Positions 1-10,699 of a stretch of 64,000 nucleotides of DNA are shown piece after piece. The notes under the pieces are model-generated. The model ran no database searches, was not told where the DNA came from, and worked only from the letters and a program-made list of their open reading frames with translations. Position numbers and translations under genes: made by a program. The stretch is taken from assembly GCA_007922225.1 (NCBI GenBank), contig ML679995.1:1203653-1267652 (forward strand), in the 5' to 3' direction. Numbering within the stretch: the stretch's first letter is position 1; every line of letters begins with the position of its first letter. This stretch comes from Emydura subglobosa (taxonomy: Eukaryota > Chordata > Testudines > Chelidae).

Positions 1-359
1 TTGCAGTGATGGACAATTGAGCCATACATTATATCCTGGGTTAGTTGTGGAGGTGTGACAACTGCCCCCCGTTGAATGGACCAGCACAGAGACATGTGGT
101 TCCCTGGTGACTCGCGTTCACTCCAAGACCATAAGGGCGACATTCTCAACATAGTTACATTATCCTTTAAATCTCACCCACAGGCACATCTCACAATGGC
201 CGTGCGTATCGATATGCTACCAGTTCTCAGGAGAGACCTCAGATGCTGCCTTTATGGCTAACCACCATGACCGTGAGATGCAGTGAGTTTGTCAGGCCTG
301 AGACAGGAGTTGCTTGTAAAAGGCAGCAAGCCCTTTGCCAGATGGCACTGTTACCCTTC
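1..359. other. No recognisable feature (left edge)
   Basis: I see no gene, tRNA or repeat I can name in this stretch. The open frames are short and resemble no known protein. It ends where the first copy of the duplicated 1.3 kb repeat begins. Confidence 0.4.
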
Positions 360-1691
360 TGCCAGACAGAGTCGGCAGCAACAAGGGCCGGGTTCTATGT
401 CTAGGGGTCCCTGTCTATGATACAACACCAAACTGGCTCGAGCCCCCAGTCCATCACCTGGGAAATCACACACTATCTCCTGGGCATCCCAAAGGGCAAC
501 ACTTCCCCTCTCACAAGCACAGAGTCTGAATGTAGAAAGTAAACCTTTTAATAACAGAAGGGAAGTAACACAGCAGTGGTTTGGGAAACAATGCAAACAC
601 AATTCATGAATTCAGTGAGCCAAACCCACCCCAGGGTACGGGGTGTGTCCTTCGCCTCTCCCTTCTCACTTTCCCCTGTACTGACCATCATAGTTGCAAT
701 GTCCATCTCTCAGGTGGGGCTCAGCCAGTCCCCCTCTGCAGGTTCCTGCCAGATGCAGGCTTGACTAGGCCTCTTCCTCTGCTGCCTCCCGCCACCTCTG
801 GGCCTCACCGAGTCCCTGCTGCTGGCTCTCAACGTCTGCCAGCGCCAACTGCTCCTGGTTCCCACCAACTGCTGCCCCCTCTGTCTATAGATGCTAACCG
901 ATCCTGGCATCTGCAGGTGCTGACCGCTCCCACCAACTGCTGCCCCCTCTGTCTACAGATGCTAACCGATCCTGGCATCTGCTGGCACTGACCACTCCTG
1001 GCTCCTGCTGTCTGCTGGTGCCGACCAATCCCACCAACTGCTGGCATTGACCGCTGTTGCTCCTGACATCTACTGGCACTAACCAATCCTACCATCTACA
1101 AGTGCTGCCCACTGCTAGCACCTCTCTGGTGGTTGTCAGTCAAGGTTTCCCACTCTTTCTAGTGATTCAGCTCATGAGAAAACCTTCTGCTGACCCAGAA
1201 GCAATATTCCTGCTTTTAACAAACAAAAGACTCCCAGACGAAACATTAATTTTACCTTTTAACAGTAGGAGAAGATCACCAACCCATGCCTGAGACTAGC
1301 CCTTTGGCAGGACTGGTGCAATCTCAATAGGAGATTCTTTCCCCTCCCTCCACTTGCAAATCTGAAACATCCGTCTGCCACCCTTTCTGGGCTCTGTTCA
1401 CTCTCTGAGAGTGAATTTTTTATCAGAACAGGCTAAACACAGCTCTGCTGCCATTTGTTCATACCATCGAAGGACAACATTTCATTACCCCTGCTGTTAA
1501 GACAAACGTGACTTGTAACACAATACCAGACACACTGACCATTTCCCATCATGCTCAGCACCTAGTGTGCTTATGCAATATGCTGAGTACTTAATTGTAC
1601 TCATGCAGATACAAAGCCCATGCAAATAACGTGCCCCTGTTCAGCTGCTGAGCAGGGAGAGTGCCACTCAGACACTCAGACCTTGCTTACA
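360..1691. repeat. 1.3 kb interspersed repeat, copy A (LTR-like, TG...CA ends)
   Basis: This block is homologous along its length to 19,528-22,600, where two younger insertions interrupt it. It begins TGCCAGACAG and ends CTTGCTTACA, so it has the TG...CA ends expected of a long terminal repeat. No target-site duplication is visible at either end and no coding remnant is present, so the family is unassigned. Shared text includes the stretch around 'agggcaacacttcccctct' and the 3' part around 'ttaattgtactc'. Sequence homology stops abruptly at both ends, which argues for a mobile element rather than a segmental duplication. Orientation cannot be set from the sequence. Confidence 0.6.
863..998. 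repeat. 68-bp tandem repeat, two units
   Basis: The unit starting CACCAACTGCTGCC occurs at 863 and again at 931, a period of 68 bp, with few differences between the units. More degenerate pieces containing 'ctgctggc' and 'tgaccgat' flank it up to about 1,115. The second copy of the host repeat (near 20,300-20,440) has a shorter version, so the array expanded or contracted after the copies separated. Confidence 0.7.
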
Positions 1692-1699
1692 GCACCAAG

Positions 1700-1815
1700 G
1701 GGCCTCGGCAGCCTACACCTTAGAACTTTTAGCCCAGTAATTAGAGCACTCACCTGGGATGCAGTAAACCCCTGTTCAAATCCCTTCTGGCAGAGAGGGA
1801 ATTGAACCAGGGTCT
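1700..1815 (+). repeat. tRNA-derived SINE fragment
   Basis: A pol III-like A box (tagcccagtaattagagc, 1730-1747) is followed at tRNA-like spacing by a B box (gttcaaatccc, 1774-1784). The sequence between cannot fold into a complete cloverleaf with intact arms, so this is a SINE head rather than a functional tRNA gene. Confidence 0.5.
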
Positions 1816-2729
1816 CCCACATCCCAGCACCACCTCCTCCTCCAGCCATTTTGCGTGGAGCGAGGCAGGTGCCTGACGCATTCTCTCTAGGAACGTCTAA
1901 GGTGCCTGATTCCCATATAGGGGTTCCCGGTCATGGATCACAAGCAGAGCCAGGTGCCTCCTGCAGCCCAGACCTAGGCCAAGTCTATGCTACACACTTT
2001 GGCTGACGTAAGTTACATCAGCATAAGGCTGCGGCAGTTAGTACATTGCTCATGCGTGTGCATACTTGGATCCTTGCATCATCGCTGTGCGTACTCACCG
2101 GGAGTGCTTGTGTCACTGCACAGTGCGGAGCACCATGGGTAGGTATCCCAGTGTGCAACTTGCCCTGTCCAGCGCACTGCCTTTTGGGACGTTTTGGCCA
2201 TGCATGGTGGGGCAGAAACAAGTTGCACAGGGGTGAGGCAACTTCTTCCATCCAATAATGTCGTCCATACCACATCATTTTGTTAAAAATCCCAGGAACC
2301 CACACAACCATCCTCACTGTCTGCCATCGGTGACAGAAGCATGGAGCCGGCACAGCTCTGCACCATTGTCATGTGAGTTGTAAGCACAGGACGCACGATC
2401 TTCCAGTAATTGCAGAGCCACAAGAAGAACTAAATCAGCGGGGAATGTGGTGATTTCCTGGAGGATAGGTTGCTGTGGGACACAGTGAGATCCAATTCAA
2501 GGTTGTTGCTGGCACTCACGGAGCAGCTGCAGATGGTGGAGTGCCACCTTTAGGCCCAAAAAACGAGCATTGACTGGTGGGATCACATCACAATGCAGCT
2601 TTCAGATGACAAACAGCGGCTGCAGAACTTTCGGATGTGAAAGGCCACATTCCTGGATCTGTGTGGCGAGCTTGCCCCAGCCCTCCAGAGGAATGAAAGC
2701 GGCACTGAGGGTGGAGAAATGAGTGGTGA

Positions 2730-3305
2730 TTGCACTGTGGAAAGCTGCAACGCCAGCTGGCTCCTGGTCGGTGGAAATCACTTCTGAGTTGGGAAATCCT
2801 ACGCAGGACTGTGACTCTCGGCCATGTGAGGGACCTTATGGCTGAATCTGCAGCAGTGGGGATCCTGAACTGCAGGGTAGCGATAGACAGCATGCACCTC
2901 TCTATTTTGGTACCAGCCCCCTTATATATCAACAAAAATGGCTACTTCTCCATGGTTATGCAAGTGCTGGGGGATCACTGCGGACACTTCACTGACATCA
3001 GTGTTGGCTGGACAGGGAAAGTGCATGACGCTCGCATCTTTAAGAACACAGGACTGTTCAGAAAGCTGCAAATAGGGACTTTCTTTCCCAAGTGACGGAT
3101 CACCATGGGGAATATCAAAAAGCCAATAGTGATCCTGGGGGACCCAGCCTATGCCTTGCTCCCCGGGCTCACCAAGTCATACACCGGCCACCAAGATTGC
3201 ACCAAGGAAAGATTCAATTATCGACTCAGCAGGTGCAGAAAGACAGTGGAATGTGCTTTGGGTAGATTGAAGGGGCGCTGGTGTTGTTTACCCACAACCT
3301 TTGTT
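2730..3305 (+). pseudogene. Harbinger-type DDE transposase pseudogene (HARBI1-like)
   Basis: Two adjacent plus-strand frames together cover the catalytic region. The first reads AIDSMHLSI (first acidic position, usually DGTHI), then VGWTGKVHDARIFKNTGL (second acidic region, usually GSxHDSRVF). After a stop at 3,093 the frame resumes with ILGDPAYALLPGL, then FNYRLSRCRKTVECALGRLKGRW, typical of the C-terminal DDE half (usually ending VVENAFGRLKGRW). The upstream N-terminal part is frameshifted. The family enzyme cuts and pastes elements between terminal inverted repeats with 3-bp targets. This copy cannot make an active protein: it lacks a clean start, has an in-frame stop and has altered motif residues. 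Confidence 0.8.
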
Positions 3306-3439
3306 CCATATGCCCCTGCCCCAGCTCTACAGGGGACTGAAAAGCAGGTAACAGCTCTACCGCTCTTCGTTGTCCCGCTCTTCTAGCATGAGTAAATTAA
3401 TGAAAGTCAATAGCTGTTTCCTGCTAAGTCATATAATGG

Positions 3440-3850
3440 GAAATATCTTTACACACTTACCCGGGGTTCCTTCCCCTGCATCAGGCTCACCCATGCTTGG
3501 CTGCCAGGACTGACTGGTCTGCGGTGAAGTCTCAAATAGGTCTGGACTCATGGCATAGATGGACCCCCCCAGAAACACATCCACATCTTCCTCCTCGCCA
3601 TTGCTGTTCATGCCAGTAGTCCGTGCCTTGGGATCCTCAGAGGTATCCACAACGTGTAATGTGGTGGTGGGGTCTCTGCTGAGGATGGCATGCAGCTCTT
3701 TGTCAAAGTTGCAGGTCAGCGATGGATCGATTTTTGGCCTCATTGGCCTTCTGGTATGCCTGCCGCAGATCCTTTGCTTTCACGGAGCACTGCTGCTGGT
3801 TCCTTTCATACCCCTTCTCCTCCATGCAATCTGCTCGTAGATGTCTATGT
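3440..3850 (-). pseudogene. Myb/SANT-like protein of the Harbinger element, pseudogene
   Basis: Read on the minus strand, the higher-coordinate part encodes AKDLRQAYQKANEAKNRS, the last helix of the Myb/SANT (MADF-like) fold found in Harbinger accessory proteins. A frame change near 3,720 leads into a tail with FDKELHAILSRDPTT and then an acidic segment, as in intact family members. The N-terminal helices are missing, lost where the fold-back duplication begins. It lies opposite to the transposase in a tail-to-tail layout usual for the superfamily. Confidence 0.65.
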
Positions 3851-4038
3851 TCCTATGGCGAGTCTGTAGCTATGCCTGCACAGCCTCTTCTCCCAACAGG
3901 CTCAGGAGATCCAGACATGCTCCTGCCTGGAGTATACAAGAGTATTGGATCTCCTGAGCCTGTAGGGAGAAGAGGCTGTGCAGGCATAGCTACAGACTCG
4001 CCATCCTCAGCAGAGACCCCACCACCACATTACACATT
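3651..4038. repeat. Inverted duplication (fold-back) with internal jump
   Basis: The segment 3,947-4,005 is the reverse complement of 3,855-3,912 with one mismatch, leaving a 34-base spacer. The copy then continues at 4,001-4,038 as the reverse complement of 3,651-3,689, skipping 3,690-3,854. Both sides of the skip share the five bases ATGGC (3,685-3,689 and 3,855-3,859). The structure is seen directly; a template-switching origin is inference. Confidence 0.85.
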
Positions 4039-4047
4039 GACACAGAA

Positions 4048-4150
4048 AATGGCATCTGACAAAGTGGGCTGCAGCCCACAAGAGCTTATGCCTGCAGACA
4101 TTACATTTGTTAGTCTTTAAAGTGCTACAGGACTCTTGTTGTTTTTACAA
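4048..4150 (+). mobile_element. Retroelement 3' tail (Penelope-like?), same family as 19,752-20,059
   Basis: The segment 'catctgacaaagtgggctgcagcccac ... gttagtctttaaagtgctacaggactcttgttgtttt' is the reverse complement of the start of the insertion at 19,752. This tail is abundant in turtle and crocodilian genomes. I attribute it to a Penelope-like element from memory only, because no protein is present. Confidence 0.55.
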
Positions 4151-4154
4151 AAAA

Positions 4155-4998
4155 TGGGGGATTCATAAATAATGAAAAGGACAAGTCCTTGATACAGAGC
4201 AATCCAGATTCCTCGATAAACTGGATGCAAGCAAACAATATCTGTGTCAATTCACCTAAACGTAAATATCTAGGAACAACCAATATAGGCCATACTTACA
4301 GGATGGGGGACTCTATTCTGGGAAGCAGGGACTCTGAAAAAGATTTGGGGGTCATGGTGGACAATCAGCTGAACATGAGCTCCCAGTGTGACTCTGTGAC
4401 CAAAAGAACTAATGCAATCCTGGGATGCATAAACATGGGAATCTCGAGTAGAAATACAGAGGTTATTTTACCTCTGAATTTGGCATGAGTGCGACCGCTG
4501 CTAGAATCCTGTGTCCGGTTCTGTGCCCACAATTCAAGAAAGATGTTGATAAATTGGAGAGGGGCAGAGCAGAGCCATGAGAATGATTAAAAGCATTAGA
4601 AATCCTGCCTTATAGTGACAGACAAAGAGCTCGATCTATGTATCTTAATGAAGAGAAGGGTAAGTTAGGGTGACAATTACATTCCATAAGGATCTACACA
4701 GGAAACAACTATTTAGTAATGGGCTCTTCAATTCAGCAGAGAAAGTTTTAACACAATCCAATGGCTGGAAGTTGAAGCTAGAAAAATTCAGATTGGGAAT
4801 AAGTCATAATTTTTTAACAGAGAAAGTAATTACCTTTGGAATAAATTACCAAGGGCTGTGGTGAAGTCTCAGGATTGGATGGTTTTCTAGACGATCTGCT
4901 CTAGGAATTACTTTGGGGAAGTTCTCTGGCCTGTGTTACACAGGAGGTCAGATCAGATGATCACAATGGTCCCTTCTGGCCTTGGAATCTAGGACTCT
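4155..4998 (+). mobile_element. CR1 LINE, 3' end, old copy
   Basis: A plus-strand frame at 4,189-4,486 reads the CR1 reverse-transcriptase C-terminal region: KYLGTTNIGHTYRMGDS, EKDLGVMVDNQLNMSSQ and ILGCINMGISSR. The 3' untranslated part ends with the family-typical 'ggtcagatcagatgatcacaatggtcccttctggccttggaatctaggactct'. The 5' part is missing, the usual CR1 truncation. Frameshifts after 4,486 show age. Confidence 0.85.
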
Positions 4999-4999
4999 G

Positions 5000-5860
5000 A
5001 AGGTAAATGGAATCCCCCGGCAGAGGCCTGGCTTTCCCCAGACATTACCAGCCACGTCAGCCTGTTTGTTTCTTGGAACGCAGCTATTGGAAGTGCAGAA
5101 TTAATGCCAATTTGAATTGGTTTCAACCTCAGGTAGCTGTCAGTTAGAAGCAGCGGTGCTGGAACTGTTTTCATGGTGGGGGTGCTGAAGGCGAAAACCA
5201 TGTATTTGAGTTGTTATTCAAGCCAGTGGTTGCAGTAGCACCCCAAGTTCCAGCACCTATGGTTAGAAGGGGCTAGTTTGATCCAAACAGAGCGATCATT
5301 TGGCTGTGATCTAATCGCATTTTCAGAACCGTACAAATGCAAGAATGTGTAATCAAAATGAGCATGTGTAATTGCCACTTTTGTTCATGCACTGGCAGTA
5401 ACTGCATGTGCAAGTGACCTGCTGGACAGCTAGCTGGCCATCTGGGGCACTGTTACTGCAATCGTGCGTGCAGTTGTAACAGCCATGTATGCAAGCCGTG
5501 CACACAGCTATTTTTCACGCTCTACTGTGCACATGCATTTCTGAAAACGTGGATGCAGAACTCTCTGGTTAGCCATCCCGAGTAGTCTCCCCCCTGAGAC
5601 TCTGGGCAGGTACCCAGGTGGCTAGCTCCTCCTGCTGCTTGTACTGCTGCTGCTGCTACACTCCTGCTGTTAGCGTGCTGCTTGATCAGATCTAGCACAG
5701 GTATGTCTGCGCGAGCTGAAAATTACACCTTGACGTCTCAGTGGCATCTCTGACCGGAACCAGACTGCTCATCCTTCATTCATTGTGACGCTGGCTGGAT
5801 TAGGGGGGCCCTTAAGGTGTATTAAGGAGCTCTGATTACTCCCTTCTACACCAATCTCAC
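5000..5860. other. Intergenic, no recognised gene
   Basis: No supported gene or named repeat. A short sequence 'gtgacgctggctggattagggg' at 5,786 recurs in altered form at 5,869, where the following LTR-like element starts, so this may be the flank or a partial second copy of that element. Confidence 0.35.
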
Positions 5861-5867
5861 ATTGGGG

Positions 5868-6930
5868 GTGTCACGCTGGCTAGATTGGGGGATGGTGCAT
5901 GTATTATATTTTTTAACATCACTATGTCAAAATCATAATAATTCATGTGAGATATGCTGTGTCAGGTACTGTTAGAAAGGCTGTAATGTGCTAAGTAAGA
6001 TGATAATGTTTATGTTCATGTGTTATATGTGTAATGGAAGATATGGATATGGTTGATATATCTGTATTTCAAATTGTGCTGTGTCTGGGCGACACCCCAG
6101 ACAGGATGGCTGCAGCACTAGCCTGCTTAATGGCCCATTAAGGAAATTCACAGGTACAGTGGGCGCAGGGGGAGAAGCCAGGTCTTGATGAGTCACCAGG
6201 ACTTACTCATGTGACTCTGGACTCCATTTTGTTCCTGTAAAATTCCACAAGTAGCATGGCAAAGACCAAAAGACATAAAAGGCAGCTGCACGACATCCAT
6301 TTTGTCTTTAGTCTCCAGCCTGCCTCTCGATCAACTCATTTACAACTGAACTGAACTGAAGCTGTGAAACAAAGGACTGAGACCCATCCAGGTACTGGAT
6401 GTGTACCAGACGGATTATACAAGCCTGCAAACTCCACAATTCTACTAGAAACCTGATACATATGGACTTTCAAATCAATGTATGTATCTGATTGATTTAA
6501 TCCTTTAACATTTCTCTTACTGTTTGTTCCTTTCTTTTTATAATAAACCTTTAGTTTTAGTTACTAAAGGATTGGCTGGCAGCATGGTATTTTAGGTAAG
6601 ATCCAAACTTATATTGATCTGGTGCTGTGGCTGACCCCTTGGGGTCAGGAGAAACCTTTCTGGTAAAGAGCATAGAGTTTTAAATAACCGATCTCTTTAC
6701 TGGACCTAGTGGCTGATTGGAAGCCGGAGACTGAAATGCAGTAAAGGGGACTGTGTATATTTGTATTTCACTTCTTGATAACCAGGGTGGAGAATCAGAA
6801 GCACTGTTTGTGGCTGGTTGGGAAGTCTGGCTTCAGTGTCACCCACCAGTGCTGAGACAATCTGCTCTCCTTTTACGCCTGCCCTGACCTTGGCATTTTC
6901 AGGTGGCTACCGTAGGCACGGACGGGTCAC
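5868..6930 (+). mobile_element. LTR-like repeat, plus orientation
   Basis: The sequence begins 'tgtcacgctggctaga'. It has a TATA-like 'acataaaagg' near 6,274-6,282, a downstream 'tccattttgtc' and an AATAAA at 6,542-6,547, the order of U3, R and U5 in a retroviral or gypsy LTR. A minus-strand element at 36.4-37.5 kb has the same order of signals, including the 'ccattttgtct' motif just after its TATA box. No coding part is present and the right limit is uncertain. Confidence 0.45.
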
Positions 6931-7004
6931 ATTTATTGTTAAACCTGGAACATGGGAAGTCCATTTTTGGCCCTCTCACTTGCCTTTTGACATGAGGCTC
7001 CATG

Positions 7005-8080
7005 GTTATTATTACTTGTATTGTTATAGCTCCTAGCACCCTTAGTCATGTACCAGGAGCCCATTGTGAACAGAGAAATGGGCCCTGCTCCAAGGAGCTT
7101 CCAATCTACATATCCGACAAAGTGAGAATAGATGGATACAAACAGACCGGGGAGCACAAGGAAACAATGAGACAATATCGGTCGGCAGGATGGGCAGTGG
7201 TCTCAGCACACCAGCAGCCTAACTGTTGACAAGTTTTTGGAGGCATCACGGCAGGCAAGAGGTTTGAGGAGGGATTTGAAGGTGGATAATAAGGCAGCTT
7301 TGCACATGTTTATGGGGAGTGCGTCCTACTTATGAGGGCAGCCTAGAAGAAAGCACGAAGGTGCTGGTTAGAAAATTTAGCAAGTAGGCGATGGAGGGAG
7401 AAGTCAATAGCTCAGTACTGAATGAGTGACAGTCGGCAGAGCAGGGAGTGACTATGAAGGGCCTTGAACATAAGGACAAGCAGCTTATGTTTGAGCCACT
7501 AGAGAAGGGGGAGTCAGTGGGGAGTGCAGAGAGAGGGGTGACATGGTCAAAGTGAAAGGCTAGGAAAATAATCTTTGCAGAAGCGCTCTGATTGGATATG
7601 AGTGGGGCAAGATTGCATGGTCAAGGCCAGAGAGAAGGATGTTGCAGTAATCAAGACACGAGATGATGGGAGACTGGTGAGAGTTTTTTCTGTGTTGGCA
7701 AGACTTAGACATAGCCTGTGTGTGAAGACCTAGAGAGAGGCCCACGTCAAAGATGATGTCCCGGCTATAGGCCTGGGTGACAGGCACAATGGTGGCATTG
7801 TCCACAGTGACCGAGAAGAGAGGTAGCAGAGAGGATTTGCGGGGAGGAGGGGAGATTAGGAGCTCTGTTTTACCAATGGTGGGGTTGAGCTGGTGGCTAG
7901 ACCTCCATGGGGAGATGTCAGAGAGAAAGGCTGAGATTCTAATTTGAACAGGAGACAGGTTTGGCGCAGAGAGGTAAACCTGTGAGTTGTCAGCATAGAG
8001 ATGGTAGCTGAATATGCATTTGCAGATGAGATTATTTGAGGAATACTGTCAGGAAATGTGCTCATTGGGTCCAAGTTAGT
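7005..8080 (-). mobile_element. L2-like LINE, reverse-transcriptase C-terminus and 3' tail
   Basis: On the minus strand two frames (8,074-7,856 and 7,805-7,560) carry the C-terminal region of a non-LTR reverse transcriptase. The clearest marks are SANAYSATISM (decayed YADDxQ-type region), VDNATIVPVTQAYSRDIIFD, then SCLDYCNILLSGL, the SxLDYCN motif of L2/CR1-type enzymes. The frame is broken by deletions. The low-coordinate end, 'attattacttgtattgttatagctcctagcacc', looks like the 3' tail; a similar piece recurs at 8,660-8,765. Confidence 0.6.
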
Positions 8081-8350
8081 CAGACTGTAAGTGCCAGGGT
8101 CATCTTAGTGTCAGCTATTTGTAATTGTGCAAAAGGAGATGAACTCCACTTAGTCTCCAAGTGTCAGTGTACATGGAGAAGGAATGGGGCTAATCAGAAA
8201 GGGGAAAGTCTGAAGAAGGCATTCAGCAGTGCTGGGAGCAGAAGTGACTTACAGGACCTAGGGAAGTGAGAAAACTGCCCCAAGCACTCTTTCTCTTACA
8301 GCTGTACCATAGCAGAAGTCCCTAGCATTCTCAGCAGAACAATGCAAAGC

Positions 8351-8352
<2 letters not shown>

Positions 8353-8388
<36 letters not shown>

Positions 8389-8403
8389 CCCGCCCTCCCC
8401 CCT

Positions 8404-8441
<38 letters not shown>
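8353..8441. repeat. (CA)n microsatellite, interrupted
   Basis: Two pure runs of CA dinucleotides (8,353-8,388 and 8,405-8,441) flank a short C-rich spacer 'gcccgccctcccccctcc'. Confidence 0.95.
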
Positions 8442-8443
<2 letters not shown>

Positions 8444-8659
8444 CCAGCTATGGAAAGAGGCTCTCAGACCCAATGGCATTTCAACACTGCAAACAGGTTT
8501 TAGCTATGATGAAACAGGCAGATTTTAATCACATGTAAGTGTAAGAACTAAATTGAAAATGCTGAATAAGACGTTCCTATTTACAAGGTATTCTTGTAAG
8601 ATGTATTGATAAGAGATTCATCTCTTTGCCTGATGCAACCAGAGGTGATAGTTATATTT

Positions 8660-8765
8660 TACTTTACTTGATTTTATTATTATTTGTAGCACTCTCAGGT
8701 GTGCTAAGGATTCTACAAAAACCGTATGAGCATTGGCTCCTGCCCCAAAGAACATACAGTTTAAA
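8660..8765 (-). repeat. Short fragment of the L2-like 3' tail
   Basis: The stretch 'ttattattatttgtagcactctcaggtgtgctaaggattctacaaaaaccg ... ctgccccaaagaacatacag' resembles 7,005-7,110 in order and wording, but is more diverged. Confidence 0.4.
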
Positions 8766-8869
8766 TGATGGGCTTACCAGACACGTCAAGCTCTAACATA
8801 GCCTGGGACTGGGAGCCAGATGTCCTTGTTACTCAGCTTAGGTGCTTGTGTGTCTTGAGCCTTGTCCTC

Positions 8870-10199
8870 GCTGGGAAAAGAGGCGTGTTCTTCCTTGGTG
8901 TTAGTTAACTAACATGAGGTAAAATCCCAGTGCAGACAAGGCAATGTGTAGCTTTAACATAAGCGAGCAGGTCGAGGTAAACACTAGGCTCCACGCAACC
9001 TTTACCCTTCTACAGGTGAGAAATGAGCATGGCTGGCACACTCCCCCTCCCTAGAGCGCAATGCCCCTGTACATCCCTCCCCTGAAGCCCACACTCACCA
9101 GGCACAGGGTGAACAAAGAAGTGCCTCTGTAGTTCATATATGCACCATGCCCACAGACCACATCCTGTCCCTGCAGCTGCTCCTCTTTCTCTGGCTACCT
9201 CATCCTCAGAGCAAAACAATACCCCGCACTTGACATATGCAGCACCCAGCACCTTCCCAGCACTGTGCAGATGTCACAGCATGCTGCACCCAGCATTTCT
9301 CAGGGAGAGCAGAGCTCCTATGGCCCCAGCTACACTGCCCCAGATCCTCGATCTCAGGGAGCACAGTGACCTGAGTTGCTTTTCAAGAATTGATATTAAT
9401 AACAACTAGAACTGGAGATTTTTAAAGAACCTGGGATGAAAGACCTGTGTGAATACAAGCCCCCACCTCCCAGAATCAGGGGAGAGTTCCCCCCCAGGAA
9501 TCCCAGCCATAGTTTGTGCCACACTCAGGAAATGACCCTTGATTGGAGGGAGCCTAGAGTTTCCCATGGCTGACCCTGGTCATCTCCTGCTTAACCAGGG
9601 ACTGCCCAACACCCAAAGCTGAAGTTTTATTTACAGGACTTCTTCTGGCGTATAACATCCCTTGTGCTAGCAGTGACCACGTTAGACCGTTATTCAATAA
9701 AATGTTCTCAGACTACAAAATCACCAAGAACTATGAGCGTGCAGAGAAACGGAAGCAGTCACTTTTACGTATATAAACACTTACTTCTGTTCTATTCAAA
9801 ACAAGCTGTAAAAAAATTTTTTTTAAATCTAATAGCTGAGTCTTTTCACAGTTTGTTTGTCAGTTGTGAAGACAGATAAAGAAACGTTTACTGGGCCTAG
9901 TTTCTTTCTTAATTTGAACATGTTATTGTTACAGGCCTTACACCGAACCTTCCCCCAGAACGTCATTACTGCATTGATTTGATTTCATTGCACCCCGCTT
10001 GGCCCCTGGAAATGGGGGGAAGTATGCCACTGCACCCTGCACTGAGGAAGAGCAGCCAATCAGGGCTCCTGAAGGGGGGCAGGCAGAGCTGACCCCACAG
10101 GAGGCAGCACTCTTCTCATAAGAGGGGAGGGAGGAACACTACCCCTCCCTGCCCTAGGAGCAAACAGTTCCTCTGTTCCCCTCCCCACTATCCCAACTG
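8870..10199. other. Intergenic, no recognised gene
   Basis: No frame here resembles a known protein. The segment 8,870-9,000 ('ttagttaactaacatgaggtaaaatcccagtgcagacaagg') has the wording of an abundant short non-autonomous repeat of reptiles, but I cannot name its family. Confidence 0.3.
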
Positions 10200-10699
10200 G
10201 GTATTGGCGGTCTGACCTAGTGGTCAGAGCAAGAGTCAGGCCAGGTCAGATACCAGGAGAACAGAGTCCAAGATAGGCCAGAGGCAAACTGAGAATCAGG
10301 TGTCAGGCAGGGTCAAGTTACCAGGATCGTAGGTAGTGCAGGGGAAGCAGTTCTGAGCAGGGAGAACCCAGTTTTATCATCAATTTCCTGTTCCTGTGCT
10401 TGGGTTAAATAGAAGCTGGGGATCAGTCAGGACCCCCACGGTTCCACCAATCAGAATCCAGGACTGGGGTCCTCTGTTAGAGGTCATCTGCTATTCTAGC
10501 TGCTGTTAACAGGTCACTGGGTGGCAGGTTGGGACTGCCTGGCTTGTAAGAACCCTGTGGACAAGCGTGCAAGACTCACAGTCCCCAAGGAACTGAAAAT
10601 CCAGCTTGCAAGTGGGTCTGTTGATATGGGGATGCTCCATGGAGAGCTATACCTTTTGTCCCACTGAGTAGGTGGGACCTCGCTATTGATGCTGGTCCG

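Larger units (their letters stand above)
1978..4040 (+). mobile_element. PIF/Harbinger DNA transposon, decayed
   Basis: The element carries remnants of both genes typical of this superfamily: a DDE transposase on the plus strand (about 2,730-3,300) and a Myb/SANT-like DNA-binding protein on the minus strand (about 3,440-3,850). In this family the Myb-like protein helps move the transposase to the nucleus and to the element ends. Both frames are broken. The left limit is placed where a sequence starting 'ccaagtctatgctacacac' begins; a terminal inverted repeat could not be confirmed. The right end is disturbed by a fold-back duplication and a retroelement tail. Confidence 0.7.

Noticed and set aside
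1722..1800. Functional tRNA gene
   Set aside because: A and B boxes are present but the acceptor, D and anticodon arms do not pair into a cloverleaf; fits a SINE head instead.
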